Assembly: GCA_965200465.1 (NCBI GenBank)
Contig: OZ241358.1
Location: forward strand, 682,001-746,000
Length of the DNA: 64,000 nt
Source: Azophilus sp965200465
GTDB lineage: Bacteria; Pseudomonadota; Gammaproteobacteria; Pseudomonadales; Azotimanducaceae
Direction: 5' to 3'
In this document: one piece after another, positions 30,069 through 43,333 of the stretch
Numbering within the stretch: position 1 is the first letter of the stretch
Layout of the letters: every line of letters begins with the position of its first letter
Translations under genes and position numbers: made by a program
The notes under the pieces: model-generated
Databases searched by the model: none
What the model was told of the DNA's origin: nothing
Seen by the model: only the letters and a program-made list of their open reading frames with translations

Positions 30069-31841
30069 ATGCCGTCTTTGCGAAAAATGGAGTTTGACGG
30101 CGTCATCGTCGGCGGCGGCGGCGCCGGCATGAGGGCTTCGCTGCAGCTAGCTCAGTCCGGGCTGAAAACCGCCGTGATCTCCAAGGTGTTCCCGACCCGC
30201 TCCCACACGGTGTCGGCGCAGGGCGGCATCACCTGCGCCATCGCCAGCGAAGACCCGGATGACGACTGGCGCTGGCACATGTACGACACCGTCAAGGGTT
30301 CGGACTACATCGGCGACCAGGACGCCATCGAGTACATGTGCAAGGAGGGGTCCCAAGCGGTCTTCGAGCTGGAGCACATGGGCCTGCCGTTCTCCCGCAC
30401 CGAATCTGGGCGCATTTACCAACGGCCCTTCGGAGGGCAATCGAAGAACTTCGGCAAGGGCGGCCAGGCGGCCCGCACCTGCGCCGCCGCCGACCGCACC
30501 GGCCACGCCCTGCTGCACACCCTTTACCAAGCCAACGTCAAGAGCGGCGCCGTCTTTTTGAACGAATGGTTCGCCGTGGACTTGGTCATGAACCAGGACG
30601 GCGCGGTGGTCGGCGTCATCGCCATCGAGATCGAGACCGGCGATGTGGTGCATGTGGCGGCCAAGGCCGTGGTGTTCGCCACCGGCGGCGCTGGGCGCAT
30701 CTACGCCAGTACCACCAACGCGCTGATGAACACCGGGGACGGCGTGGGCATGGCCTTGCGGGCCGGGCTCCCGGTGCAGGACATTGAGATGTGGCAGTTC
30801 CATCCCACCGGCATCGCCGGGGCTGGCGTGCTGGTTACGGAGGGTTGCCGGGGGGAGGGCGGCTACCTCGTCAACAAGGATGGCGAACGCTTCATGGAGC
30901 GCTACGCCCCCACCGCCAAGGACTTGGCCGGTCGGGACGTGGTGGCCCGCTCCATGATCATTGAAATTCTGGAGGGCCGCGGCTGCGGCGAGCAGGGCGA
31001 CCATGTGCAGTTGAAGCTGGACCATCTCGGCGAGGAGGTTCTGAACAGCCGCCTGCCCGGCATCCTGGAGCTGGCCCGCACCTTCGCCCATGCGGACCCG
31101 GTGCGCGAGCCCATCCCGGTGGTGCCGACCTGCCACTACATGATGGGCGGTGTGCCCACCCAAGCAAACGGCCAAGCCTTGACCCAGGACGAAGCCGGCG
31201 ACGACCAGCCGGTGGAGGGCTTCTACGCGGTCGGCGAGGTGGCCTGCGTGTCCGTACACGGCGCCAATCGGCTCGGCGGCAACTCCCTCTTGGATTTGGT
31301 GGTCTTTGGGCGCGCCGCCGGCTTGCACATCGAACAGGCCATACGCCAGGGCGCGGCCCGGCGCGAAGCCAGCGACTCCGACCTGCAAGCGGCCCGCGCC
31401 CGGCTGGAACGCTGGAACGCCTCCGCCTCCGGCGAGAGCGTCGCCGCGCTCAAGAAGGAGCTGCAGGACGTCATGCAGGCTAGTTTTGGCGTGTTCCGCA
31501 CCGCAACCCGCATGCGCAAGGGAATTGACCAGCTCAAGGAGCTGGGCGAACGCATTCAACACGCCCACCTGCCGGACAAGAGCTCGGTGTTCAACACCGC
31601 CCGCCTGGAGGCTTTGGAGCTGGACAACCTGTTCGCCGTCGCCGAGGCCACCGCGGTGGCCGCCGAGGCGCGTCAGGAAAGCCGCGGCGCCCACGCCCGG
31701 GAGGACTTTCAGGAGCGCGACGACCGCAACTGGCTGTGCCACTCCCTGTACTTCCCACGGGCCGGGCGGGTGGGCAAGCGAGACGTGAACTTCCAACCTT
31801 CCACGGTGCCGGCCTTTGAACCGCAGGAGAGGAAATACTGA
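30069..31841 (+). CDS. sdhA: succinate dehydrogenase flavoprotein subunit
   Basis: The 590-residue protein has the FAD motif GVIVGGGGAGM, His46 in TRSHTVSAQGG (covalent FAD site), WQFHPTGIAGAGVLVTEG and the catalytic-arginine region. The C-terminal end RDDRNWLCHSLYF is typical of SdhA. It oxidises succinate to fumarate. The ATG at 30069 matches the usual N-terminus; a longer frame back to 29892 is a readthrough of sdhD sequence. It overlaps sdhB by 1 nt. Confidence 0.96.
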   Translation: MPSLRKMEFDGVIVGGGGAGMRASLQLAQSGLKTAVISKVFPTRSHTVSAQGGITCAIASEDPDDDWRWHMYDTVKGSDYIGDQDAIEYMCKEGSQAVFELEHMGLPFSRTESGRIYQRPFGGQSKNFGKGGQAARTCAAADRTGHALLHTLYQANVKSGAVFLNEWFAVDLVMNQDGAVVGVIAIEIETGDVVHVAAKAVVFATGGAGRIYASTTNALMNTGDGVGMALRAGLPVQDIEMWQFHPTGIAGAGVLVTEGCRGEGGYLVNKDGERFMERYAPTAKDLAGRDVVARSMIIEILEGRGCGEQGDHVQLKLDHLGEEVLNSRLPGILELARTFAHADPVREPIPVVPTCHYMMGGVPTQANGQALTQDEAGDDQPVEGFYAVGEVACVSVHGANRLGGNSLLDLVVFGRAAGLHIEQAIRQGAARREASDSDLQAARARLERWNASASGESVAALKKELQDVMQASFGVFRTATRMRKGIDQLKELGERIQHAHLPDKSSVFNTARLEALELDNLFAVAEATAVAAEARQESRGAHAREDFQERDDRNWLCHSLYFPRAGRVGKRDVNFQPSTVPAFEPQERKY

Positions 31842-32545
31842 TGCAGGTCAGCGTTTACCGCTACAACCCGGATGCGGACGAAGCGCCGCGGATGCGTGAC
31901 ATGACCCTGGAGTTGCCCAAGGGCCGGGACCTCATGGTGCTTGACGTGCTGGAGCGCTTGAAGGAGCAGGACCCGTCCCTTGCCTACCGCCGCTCCTGTC
32001 GGGAGGGCGTGTGCGGTTCCGACGGCGTCAACATGAACGGCAGGAACGGCTTGGCTTGCATCACGCCGGTCTCCCAGGTGGCCAAGAAGGGCAAGTTGAC
32101 CTTGCGGCCCCTGCCGGGCCTGCCGGTGATTCGCGATCTAGTGGTCGATATGAGCCAGTTCTTCGCCCAGTTCGAGAAGGTGCGCCCCTACCTCATCAAC
32201 GACAAGCCGCCGCCGGCGGGGGAGCGCCTGCAGTCCCCGGAGGAGCGGGCCAAGCTGGACGGCCTCTACGAGTGCATCCTGTGCGCCTGCTGCTCCACCG
32301 CCTGCCCATCGTTCTGGTGGAACCCGGACAAGTTCGTCGGCCCCGCCGGCCTGCTGCAGGCCTACCGCTTTCTGGCCGACAGCCGGGACACGGCCACCGC
32401 GGAGCGCCTTGCGGATTTGGACGATCCCTACAGCGTCTTTCGCTGCCGCGGCATCATGAACTGCGTCAACGTTTGCCCCAAGGGCCTCAATCCCAGCCGA
32501 GCCATCGGCAAGATTCGGGGCCTGCTCGTGCGGCAGGGCGTTTAG
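31841..32545 (+). CDS. sdhB: succinate dehydrogenase iron-sulfur subunit
   Basis: The 234-residue protein has the [2Fe-2S] ligands in SCREGVCGSDGVNMNG and C at NGLACITP, and the [4Fe-4S]/[3Fe-4S] ligands in CILCACCSTACPSFWWN and CRGIMNCVNVCPKGLNP. It passes electrons from FAD to quinone. Length and motifs are normal for SdhB. Confidence 0.96.
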   Translation: MQVSVYRYNPDADEAPRMRDMTLELPKGRDLMVLDVLERLKEQDPSLAYRRSCREGVCGSDGVNMNGRNGLACITPVSQVAKKGKLTLRPLPGLPVIRDLVVDMSQFFAQFEKVRPYLINDKPPPAGERLQSPEERAKLDGLYECILCACCSTACPSFWWNPDKFVGPAGLLQAYRFLADSRDTATAERLADLDDPYSVFRCRGIMNCVNVCPKGLNPSRAIGKIRGLLVRQGV

Positions 32546-32591
32546 GGAATGCGCTCGTCGGCGTTGGTTGGGGCTGACTGGCGGCCGCCGC

Positions 32592-35435
<2,844 letters not shown>

Positions 35436-35443
35436 CTGACGCC

Positions 35444-36649
<1,206 letters not shown>

Positions 36650-36651
36650 GC

Positions 36652-38130
36652 ATGAGCGAGCAATACGACGTCATCGTCATCGGCGCGGGGCCGGCCGGCT
36701 ACGCGGCGGCCATCAGGTGCGCCCAACTCGGCCTCGGCACCGCTTGCATCGACGCCTCGGTGGACCGCAGCGGCGCTTCGGTGCTGGGCGGCACCTGCCT
36801 CAATTGGGGCTGCATTCCATCCAAGGCGCTGTTGGACGCCTCACACAAGTTTGTCGAGGCCAGGGATCACTTTGGCGAGATCGGCCTGGAGGTCGATGGG
36901 CTGCAGGTGGACGTCGCCAAGATGATGTCGCGCAAGGACCAGGTGGTGAAGGGGCTCACCGGCGGCGTCGCGTCCCTGTTCAAGGGCAACGGCGTCACCA
37001 GCTTGGCGGGCGTCGGCAAATTGCTCGCCGGCCGGCGGGTGGCCTTGCAGGGCCATGACGGAGCGGCCAAGGAGTTGCAGGCGGAGCATGTGATCCTTGC
37101 GCCGGGCTCCGTGCCCATGCAGATTCCGCCGGCGCCGTTGACTCCTGGCCGCATCCTGGACTCCACCGGCGCCTTGGAGTTGCAAGCCGTGCCGGAGCGC
37201 CTCGGCGTGATCGGTGCCGGCGTCATTGGCCTGGAGTTGGGCAGCGTTTGGCGCCGCCTTGGTTCGGAGGTGGTCATTCTGGAGGCGTTGCCGGACTTCC
37301 TGCCCACGGCGGACCGACGCATCGCCCGGGACGCCTTGAAAGCGTTCAAGGGGCAGGGCTTGGACATTCGGCTGGGCGCCAAGGTGACGGGCGCCAAGTT
37401 GAAGGACGCCAATGTGAAGGGCGGCGGCGAGGTGGGCGACGAAGGCGTCAGCGTGGCCTTTGAGGAGGACGGCGACGAGCGGCGGTTGACGGTGGACAAG
37501 CTCATCGTCGCCGTCGGCCGCCGCCCCAACACGGCCGGCCTCCTCGCTAAAGACAGCGGCGTGGCGCTCGACGAACGCGGCTTCGTCGAAGTCGATGAGC
37601 ATTGCGCCACGGCGGCCCCCGGAGTCCATGCCGTGGGCGACTGCGTGCGCGGCCCGATGCTGGCGCACAAGGGTTCGGAGGAGGGCGTCATGGTGGCGGA
37701 GCGCATCGCCGGGTTCAAGCCGGCGGTGAACTACGATGCGGTGCCGAACGTGATTTACACCCACCCGGAAATCGCTTGGGTGGGGCAGACGGAGGAAGCC
37801 GCAGCCGCCTCCGGTGTGCAGGTGAGGACCGGTGCCTTCCCCTTCGCCGCCAGCGGGCGCGCCCTGGCCGCCAATGACGCCTTGGGCTTGGTCAAGGTGG
37901 TCGCCGACGCCGAATCGGACCGGCTGCTTGGCCTGCATGTGTTCGGTCCGCAAGCGTCCGAGATCGTGGCGCAGGGGGTGATCGGCATGGAGTTTGACGC
38001 CAGCGCCGAAGACTTGGGCCTAACGATGTTCGCCCATCCCACCCTGTCCGAAGCCGTGCATGAAGCGGCGCTCGGCGTGGCCGGGCGGGCGATTCACATG
38101 GTCAACAGGAAGGCCAAGCCGAAGGCATGA
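36652..38130 (+). CDS. lpd: dihydrolipoyl dehydrogenase (E3)
   Basis: The 492-residue flavoprotein has the FAD motif VIVIGAGPAGYAAA, the redox-active pair Cys49/Cys54 in GGTCLNWGCIPSK, the NAD motif GVIGAGVIGLELG and the C-terminal HPTLSEAVHEAAL with the catalytic His-Glu. It reoxidises dihydrolipoyl groups of SucB and probably of other 2-oxo-acid complexes. Its placement between sucB and sucC suggests dedication to the 2-oxoglutarate complex. It overlaps sucC by 4 nt. Confidence 0.95.
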   Translation: MSEQYDVIVIGAGPAGYAAAIRCAQLGLGTACIDASVDRSGASVLGGTCLNWGCIPSKALLDASHKFVEARDHFGEIGLEVDGLQVDVAKMMSRKDQVVKGLTGGVASLFKGNGVTSLAGVGKLLAGRRVALQGHDGAAKELQAEHVILAPGSVPMQIPPAPLTPGRILDSTGALELQAVPERLGVIGAGVIGLELGSVWRRLGSEVVILEALPDFLPTADRRIARDALKAFKGQGLDIRLGAKVTGAKLKDANVKGGGEVGDEGVSVAFEEDGDERRLTVDKLIVAVGRRPNTAGLLAKDSGVALDERGFVEVDEHCATAAPGVHAVGDCVRGPMLAHKGSEEGVMVAERIAGFKPAVNYDAVPNVIYTHPEIAWVGQTEEAAAASGVQVRTGAFPFAASGRALAANDALGLVKVVADAESDRLLGLHVFGPQASEIVAQGVIGMEFDASAEDLGLTMFAHPTLSEAVHEAALGVAGRAIHMVNRKAKPKA

Positions 38131-39296
38131 ACCTGCACGAACACCAAGCGAAGGCGCTCTTTGCGCAATACGGCTTGCCGGTGCCGGCGGGGCGGGCGGC
38201 CAAGACTGCGGACGGCGCCGTCGCCGCAGCGAAGAAACTCGGCGGGGACCGCTGGGTGGTGAAGGTGCAGGTTCACGCCGGCGGTCGGGGCAAGGCCGGC
38301 GGCGTGGCCGTGGTCGGCGCCTTGGATGAGGTCAGAGCCTTCGCCAACCGTTGGCTGGGCCGCAACTTGGTGACCGCGCAGACCGACCAGGATGGCCAGC
38401 CGGTGTCCAGCATCTATGTGGAGCGCTGCACGGACATCGCCCAAGAGCTTTATTTGGGCGCCGTGGTTGACCGCAATCTTCGCCGAGTCGTCTTCATGGC
38501 CTCCACCGAGGGCGGCGTTGAGATCGAAAAGGTGGCGCAGGAGGCTCCGGACAAGATCCTTCAGGCCATCATCGATCCCTTCTTGGGCGCCCAGCCCCAT
38601 CAAGGCCGTCAATTGGCCTTCCGGTTGGGGCTGAACAAGGATCAGGTCAAGCAGTTCACCGCGCTGTTCCTAGGGCTCCACAAGCTCTTCCAGGAACTGG
38701 ACTGCGCCTTGCTGGAAATCAATCCCTTGGTAATCACCGGCGATGGTGACGTCCTGTGCCTCGACGCCAAGGTCAACATCGACGGCAACGCCCTGTTTCG
38801 GCAACCGGCCTTGGCGAAGCTGCGCGACCCCTCCCAGGAGGACGAGCGGGAAAACGAGGCGTCCGCCTTCGGCCTGAACTACGTGGCGCTGGACGGCGAC
38901 ATCGGCTGCATGGTCAACGGCGCCGGGCTGGCCATGGGCACCATGGATCTGGTGAAGCTGCACGGCGGCAATCCCGCCAACTTTCTGGACGTGGGCGGCA
39001 GCGCCGACCGGGAGGCGGTGTCCGAGGCGTTCAAGATCATCCTGTCCGACGCCAACGTAAGGGCGGTGCTCATCAACATATTCGGCGGCATCGTCAGTTG
39101 CGCGGTGATCGCCGAAGGCATCATCGGCGCGGTTAGGGAGGTGGGCGTCAAAGTGCCGGTCGTGGTGCGCTTCGAGGGCAACAGCGCCGCCGACGGACGG
39201 CGCATCCTAGGCCGCAGCAGCCTCAACATCATAGCCGCGGAGTCCCTTGACGACGCCGCGAAAAAAGTGGTGGCGGCGTCCGGGGGGCGGCCATGA
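38127..39296 (+). CDS. sucC: succinyl-CoA synthetase beta subunit
   Basis: The 389-residue ATP-grasp protein begins MNLHEHQAKALFAQYGLPVP and shows KVQVHAGGRGKAGGV, LEINPLVITGDG and NGAGLAMGTMDLVKLHGG, all typical of SucC. It forms the nucleotide-binding half of the enzyme that makes succinate and ATP or GTP from succinyl-CoA. It overlaps both lpd and sucD by ATGA, so the subunits are translationally coupled. Confidence 0.96.
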   Translation: MNLHEHQAKALFAQYGLPVPAGRAAKTADGAVAAAKKLGGDRWVVKVQVHAGGRGKAGGVAVVGALDEVRAFANRWLGRNLVTAQTDQDGQPVSSIYVERCTDIAQELYLGAVVDRNLRRVVFMASTEGGVEIEKVAQEAPDKILQAIIDPFLGAQPHQGRQLAFRLGLNKDQVKQFTALFLGLHKLFQELDCALLEINPLVITGDGDVLCLDAKVNIDGNALFRQPALAKLRDPSQEDERENEASAFGLNYVALDGDIGCMVNGAGLAMGTMDLVKLHGGNPANFLDVGGSADREAVSEAFKIILSDANVRAVLINIFGGIVSCAVIAEGIIGAVREVGVKVPVVVRFEGNSAADGRRILGRSSLNIIAAESLDDAAKKVVAASGGRP

Positions 39297-40168
39297 GCAT
39301 CTTGGTGGACAAGCACACCCGGGTGCTGTGCCAAGGCTTCACCGGCGCCCAGGGAACGCTGCACAGCGAACAGGCCATCGCCTACGGCACCTGCTTGGTG
39401 GGCGGGGTGACGCCGGGCAAGGGCGGCGCGGCCCATCTAGGGCTGCCGACCTTCGACACGGTCGCCGCCGCAGTCGCCGCCACCGGCGCCGATGCGTCCA
39501 TGATCTACGTTCCGGCGCCCTTTTGCATGGACTCCATTCTCGAAGCCTTGGACGCCGGCGTCCAACTGATCGTTTGCATCACGGAGGGTGTGCCCACGCT
39601 GGACATGCTCAAGGTCAAGGCCCGCTTCGACATCGCCGGCGCCACCTTGGTCGGCCCCAACTGCCCGGGCGTCATCACCCCCGGGGAGTGCAAGATGGGC
39701 ATCATGCCGGGAGACATCCATCTGCCCGGCAAGGTCGGCATCGTGTCCCGCTCCGGCACCCTCACCTACGAGGCGGTGAAGCAAACCACGGATCGGGGCT
39801 TTGGCCAGAGCACCTGCGTAGGCATCGGCGGCGACCCCATTCCGGGCAGCAACTTCATTGACGTTCTGGCTCTTTTTGAAGAGGACCCGGACACCGAGGC
39901 CATCGTCATGGTTGGGGAGATCGGCGGCACCGCCGAAGAGGACGCCGCCGTTTACATCAAACACAACGTCAGCAAGCCGGTGGTGGCCTACATCGCCGGG
40001 GTCACCGCCCCGCCGGGCCGCCGCATGGGGCACGCCGGCGCCATCATCGCCGGCGGCAAGGGCACCGCCGTGGAGAAGTTCGCCGCCTTGGAGGACGCCG
40101 GCGTCAAGACGGTGCGCAGCCTGGCCGCCATCGGCGAGGCCTTGGCGGACGTCACCGGCTGGCGTTGA
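39293..40168 (+). CDS. sucD: succinyl-CoA synthetase alpha subunit
   Basis: The 291-residue protein has the CoA-binding Rossmann segment CQGFTGAQGTLHSEQAI, VGPNCPGVITPGECKMGIMP and the phosphohistidine loop GRRMGHAGAIIAGGKGTA. It is the last gene of the nine-gene operon; a GC-rich hairpin follows about 50 nt downstream. Confidence 0.96.
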   Translation: MSILVDKHTRVLCQGFTGAQGTLHSEQAIAYGTCLVGGVTPGKGGAAHLGLPTFDTVAAAVAATGADASMIYVPAPFCMDSILEALDAGVQLIVCITEGVPTLDMLKVKARFDIAGATLVGPNCPGVITPGECKMGIMPGDIHLPGKVGIVSRSGTLTYEAVKQTTDRGFGQSTCVGIGGDPIPGSNFIDVLALFEEDPDTEAIVMVGEIGGTAEEDAAVYIKHNVSKPVVAYIAGVTAPPGRRMGHAGAIIAGGKGTAVEKFAALEDAGVKTVRSLAAIGEALADVTGWR

Positions 40169-40220
40169 ACGGCCGGCCGCCAAGAGCTTCCCGCAGGCGG
40201 CGGGCAGCCGCTTGTCGCGC

Positions 40221-40240
40221 CGCGGCCGGGCTTGGCCGCG
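40221..40240 (+). terminator. hairpin after sucD
   Basis: CGCGGCC and GGCCGCG form a 7-bp stem with a 6-nt loop 52 nt after sucD. There is no immediate T-run, so termination is plausible but not certain. Confidence 0.4.
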
Positions 40241-40243
40241 CAC

Positions 40244-40271
40244 CTTGTTTTCCTAGGCGCCGCCCCTATAT
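40244..40271 (+). promoter_or_regulatory. sigma-32-like heat-shock promoter of htpG
   Basis: CTTGTTT (40244-40250) and CCCCTATAT (40263-40271) with a 12-nt spacer resemble the sigma-32 elements CTTGAAA and CCCCATnT. The site lies about 30 nt before the htpG start, as expected for a heat-shock gene. Confidence 0.55.
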
Positions 40272-40301
40272 TGACGGCTTCCCACCGAATGACCGGCGGC
40301 C

Positions 40302-42254
40302 ATGACTGCACAGCCTGAAACCCACGCCTTTGCAACCAAGGCTCGGCAACTGCTGAGCCTGATGATCCACTCCCTGTACTCCAACAGGGAGATCTTCCTG
40401 CGCGAACTCATCTCCAACGCCTCGGACGCCATAGACAAGCTGCGCTTCAAGTCGATCAGCGAACCGGACTTGGTGGGTGACGACAACGACTACCGCATCC
40501 GCATCGCCTTCGACAAGGAGGCCAAGACCATCACCGTCGAAGACAACGGCATCGGCATGACCCGCCAGGAGGTGATCGACAATCTGGGCACCATCGCCCA
40601 ATCCGGCACCGCCGAGTTCCTGCAGCGGCTCAGCGGCGACGATCAGAAGGACGCCAACCTCATCGGGCAGTTCGGCGTCGGCTTCTACAGCGCCTTCATC
40701 GTTGCGCAGGAAGTGGAGGTGCTGACCCGCAGCGCCGGCGCCGAGGCCGGCGTGCGCTGGAGGTCCAAGGGCGAGGACGACTTCACCGTGGAGGAGGCCG
40801 ATGCGCCCCGCGGCGCCCAGGTGATCCTGCACTTGCGCGACGACGCGCTGGAGTTCGCCGACGGCTTTCGCCTGCGCCATGTGGTGCGCAAGTATTCCGA
40901 CCACATCGGCGTGCCGGTGTGCATGGCGAAGGAGGTCGTTGAGGCCGCCGAGGACGGCGAGGACAGTGAGGACGCAAAGAGCGGCAAGGGCGGCAAGGAC
41001 GAGCCGCCGGCCCCTGAATGGGAGGCCGTCAACGAGGCCAAGGCGCTTTGGACCCGCTCCCGGTCGGACATCAGCGACGACGAATACCGGGAGTTCTACA
41101 AGCACAGCTCCCACGACTTCCAAGACCCGCTGGCTTGGAGCCACAACAAGGTGGAGGGCCGCCTGGAGTACGTCAGCCTGCTGTACATCCCCAAGCGGGC
41201 GCCCTTTGACCTGTGGAACCGCGAGTCCCCCCGAGGCCTGAAGCTCTATGTGCAGCGCGTCTTCATCATGGACAACGCCGAGCAGTTCCTGCCCCTGTAC
41301 CTGCGCTTCGTCAAGGGCGTGGTGGACTCCGACGACCTGCCGCTCAATGTCTCCCGGGAGCTCCTGCAGGAGGACGAACGGGTGGGCGGCATCCGCTCGG
41401 CGCTGACCAAGCGGGCGCTCACCACCTTGGAGAACATGGCGAAGAATGCGCCGGAGGACTACAGGGCGTTTTGGCGGGAGTTTGGGGAGGTGCTCAAGGA
41501 AGGCGCCGGGGAGGACTTCGCCAACCGGGAGCAGCTCTGCAAGCTGCTGCGCTTCTCCTCCACCGCCAGCGAGGGTCCGGACCCCAGCGTCAGCCTGGCC
41601 GACTACGCCGAACGCATGGTGGAGAAGCAGGAGCGCATCTACTACCTGGTGGCGGACAGCCACGACAACGCCCGCTCCAACCCGCACCTTGAAGTCTTTC
41701 GGGAGCGTGGCGTCGAAGTGCTGCTGCTGTTCAACCGCATCGACGAATGGCTGATGTCCAACTTAAGCGAATTCGACGGCAAGTCCTTCCAGGACGTCAC
41801 CCGGGCCGGCCTAGTGCTGCCGGGGGAGGAGGAGAAGCAGGATGAGGCCGGGGATTCCGCGGACGACGAGGCCAAGGACGGCGCCGAGGAGGAGCCCTTG
41901 GCGGAGCGCATCAAGGGCGCCTTGGGCGACCGGGTGGACAGCGTGCGCCGCTCCAGCCGCCTTACCGACTCCCCGGTCTGCTTGGTGCAAGGGGAGTTCG
42001 CCTTGGGCCGGCAGATGCAGCGCATCATGGAGGCGGCGGGGCAGGCCGTCCCCCCGACCAAGCCGAGCTTTGAGTACAACGCCGAACACCCGCTGCTGCA
42101 GCGCCTGGACCGGGAGAGCGACGAGGACCGCTTCGCCGAACTGGTGCTGGTGCTCTTCGACCAAGCCACCTTGGCGGAGGGGGACGCCCTGCCGGACGCC
42201 GCCGCCTATGTGGGGCGCATCAACCGCCTGCTGCTGGAGTTGCTGGATCCTTAG
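40302..42254 (+). CDS. htpG: molecular chaperone HtpG (Hsp90)
   Basis: The 650-residue protein has the N-terminal ATPase motifs (NREIFLRELISNASDA, EDNGIGMTRQEV, GQFGVGFYSAFIVA), the middle domain (LYVQRVFIMDNAEQFLP, SDDLPLNVSRE) and the C-terminal dimerisation domain. Two acidic low-complexity stretches stand out: one near 210-235 (EDGEDSEDAKSGKGGKDE) and one near 508-530. The first lies at the usual charged-linker position and the second is less common. It is a cytosolic ATP-dependent chaperone. Confidence 0.96.
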   Translation: MTAQPETHAFATKARQLLSLMIHSLYSNREIFLRELISNASDAIDKLRFKSISEPDLVGDDNDYRIRIAFDKEAKTITVEDNGIGMTRQEVIDNLGTIAQSGTAEFLQRLSGDDQKDANLIGQFGVGFYSAFIVAQEVEVLTRSAGAEAGVRWRSKGEDDFTVEEADAPRGAQVILHLRDDALEFADGFRLRHVVRKYSDHIGVPVCMAKEVVEAAEDGEDSEDAKSGKGGKDEPPAPEWEAVNEAKALWTRSRSDISDDEYREFYKHSSHDFQDPLAWSHNKVEGRLEYVSLLYIPKRAPFDLWNRESPRGLKLYVQRVFIMDNAEQFLPLYLRFVKGVVDSDDLPLNVSRELLQEDERVGGIRSALTKRALTTLENMAKNAPEDYRAFWREFGEVLKEGAGEDFANREQLCKLLRFSSTASEGPDPSVSLADYAERMVEKQERIYYLVADSHDNARSNPHLEVFRERGVEVLLLFNRIDEWLMSNLSEFDGKSFQDVTRAGLVLPGEEEKQDEAGDSADDEAKDGAEEEPLAERIKGALGDRVDSVRRSSRLTDSPVCLVQGEFALGRQMQRIMEAAGQAVPPTKPSFEYNAEHPLLQRLDRESDEDRFAELVLVLFDQATLAEGDALPDAAAYVGRINRLLLELLDP

Positions 42255-42342
42255 TCGCAGCGCCGTGCCGATGCGGCGGCGCAGCGGCGCTTGTGCTAGA
42301 TTGCTCCCCAAGCCCTGTTCTTGACTTGTTGCGGGAGAGCAA

Positions 42343-43257
42343 ATGCGGAGCGCCTTGGTTTGCGGGCTGGCCCTGCTGGTCGCCGGCCTGCCGGGGAAGG
42401 GCCTTGCGGCGGCGGACTTGCCGGGCGCTTCGGACTTGGACGGCTTGGAGCGCTTTCCCCGCGCCTGGATCGTCGCCTACAGCCGGGATGACGACTTCGC
42501 GCCCCGGGAATTCGTCGTGAGCGCGGTGGAGAAGATCCGGCGGGAGTTGCGCATCGAGCGGAAGCTGCGCTTGGACGCTGCGGCGCTGCGCATCACCTAC
42601 CAAATTCCCGCCGGCACCCCCTTGGACGAGGTGATCGCCCATTACCGGCAGGCGCTGGGCGCGAACGCGCTGTTCAGTTGCCGCGGCCGGGACTGTGGGC
42701 GCAGCAACGGCTGGGCCAACCAAGTGTTTCGGCAAGCCATCCTGTACGGCCCGGAGGCCAACCAATTCTACCTGGCCGCTGACCGGAGCGGGGAGTTGGT
42801 CGCCGTCTATGTGATCGAGCGCGGCAACCGGCGCATCTACGCCCATGTGGAGGCGCTGCAGCCGCGTGAAGCGGTGGAGGTGGCCGCCAACGCCAACTTG
42901 GTGGAGGACTTGACCGCGCAGGGCTTCGCCGCGCTGGAGGGAGTTCGCCCCCGGCGGGACGGCAGCATCCCGGACGAGGGCTTGGCGACCCTGGGCGCCG
43001 TGGCCCGGCGCTTAAGCAGCTTTGAACGCCTCACCCTGCATGTGGTCTGCCATCTGTACGGCCCGGAGGACACCGCCGCTCTGCTCCGCAACTCCGCCAG
43101 TTGCGCCCGTGCGGCCCAGAGCCGCCTGCAGGCCGGCCTGCCCGGGGCGGCGGCGCCGGAGCTGGTTCCCTTCGGCGCCGGCCCGCTGCTGCCGCGCGCC
43201 GACGGCGCCAACGCCCGCATTGAACTGGTGCTGCCGCACCGGCATCAACGGAACTAG
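42343..43257 (+). CDS. DUF4892 family secreted protein
   Basis: The 304-residue protein has a signal peptide (LVCGLALLVAGLPGKGLAAA). An N-terminal domain contains the paired-Cys segment FSCRGRDCGRSNGWANQVF, which I associate with DUF4892. An OmpA-like C-terminal part (GLATLGAVARRLSSFERLTLHV ... RIELVLPHR) could touch peptidoglycan. Function unknown; probably periplasmic. It is followed by aroC after 76 nt. Confidence 0.78.
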   Translation: MRSALVCGLALLVAGLPGKGLAAADLPGASDLDGLERFPRAWIVAYSRDDDFAPREFVVSAVEKIRRELRIERKLRLDAAALRITYQIPAGTPLDEVIAHYRQALGANALFSCRGRDCGRSNGWANQVFRQAILYGPEANQFYLAADRSGELVAVYVIERGNRRIYAHVEALQPREAVEVAANANLVEDLTAQGFAALEGVRPRRDGSIPDEGLATLGAVARRLSSFERLTLHVVCHLYGPEDTAALLRNSASCARAAQSRLQAGLPGAAAPELVPFGAGPLLPRADGANARIELVLPHRHQRN

Positions 43258-43333
43258 CGAGGATTGCCGGGTGCGAATGCGGCGCATTTGTTACCCTTGG
43301 GCGGCGTTGTAGGAAGGCCAGCGAAGCAAACCC

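Noticed and set aside
30147..31796. 549-aa open frame opposite sdhA
   Set aside because: Antisense shadow of a highly conserved gene.
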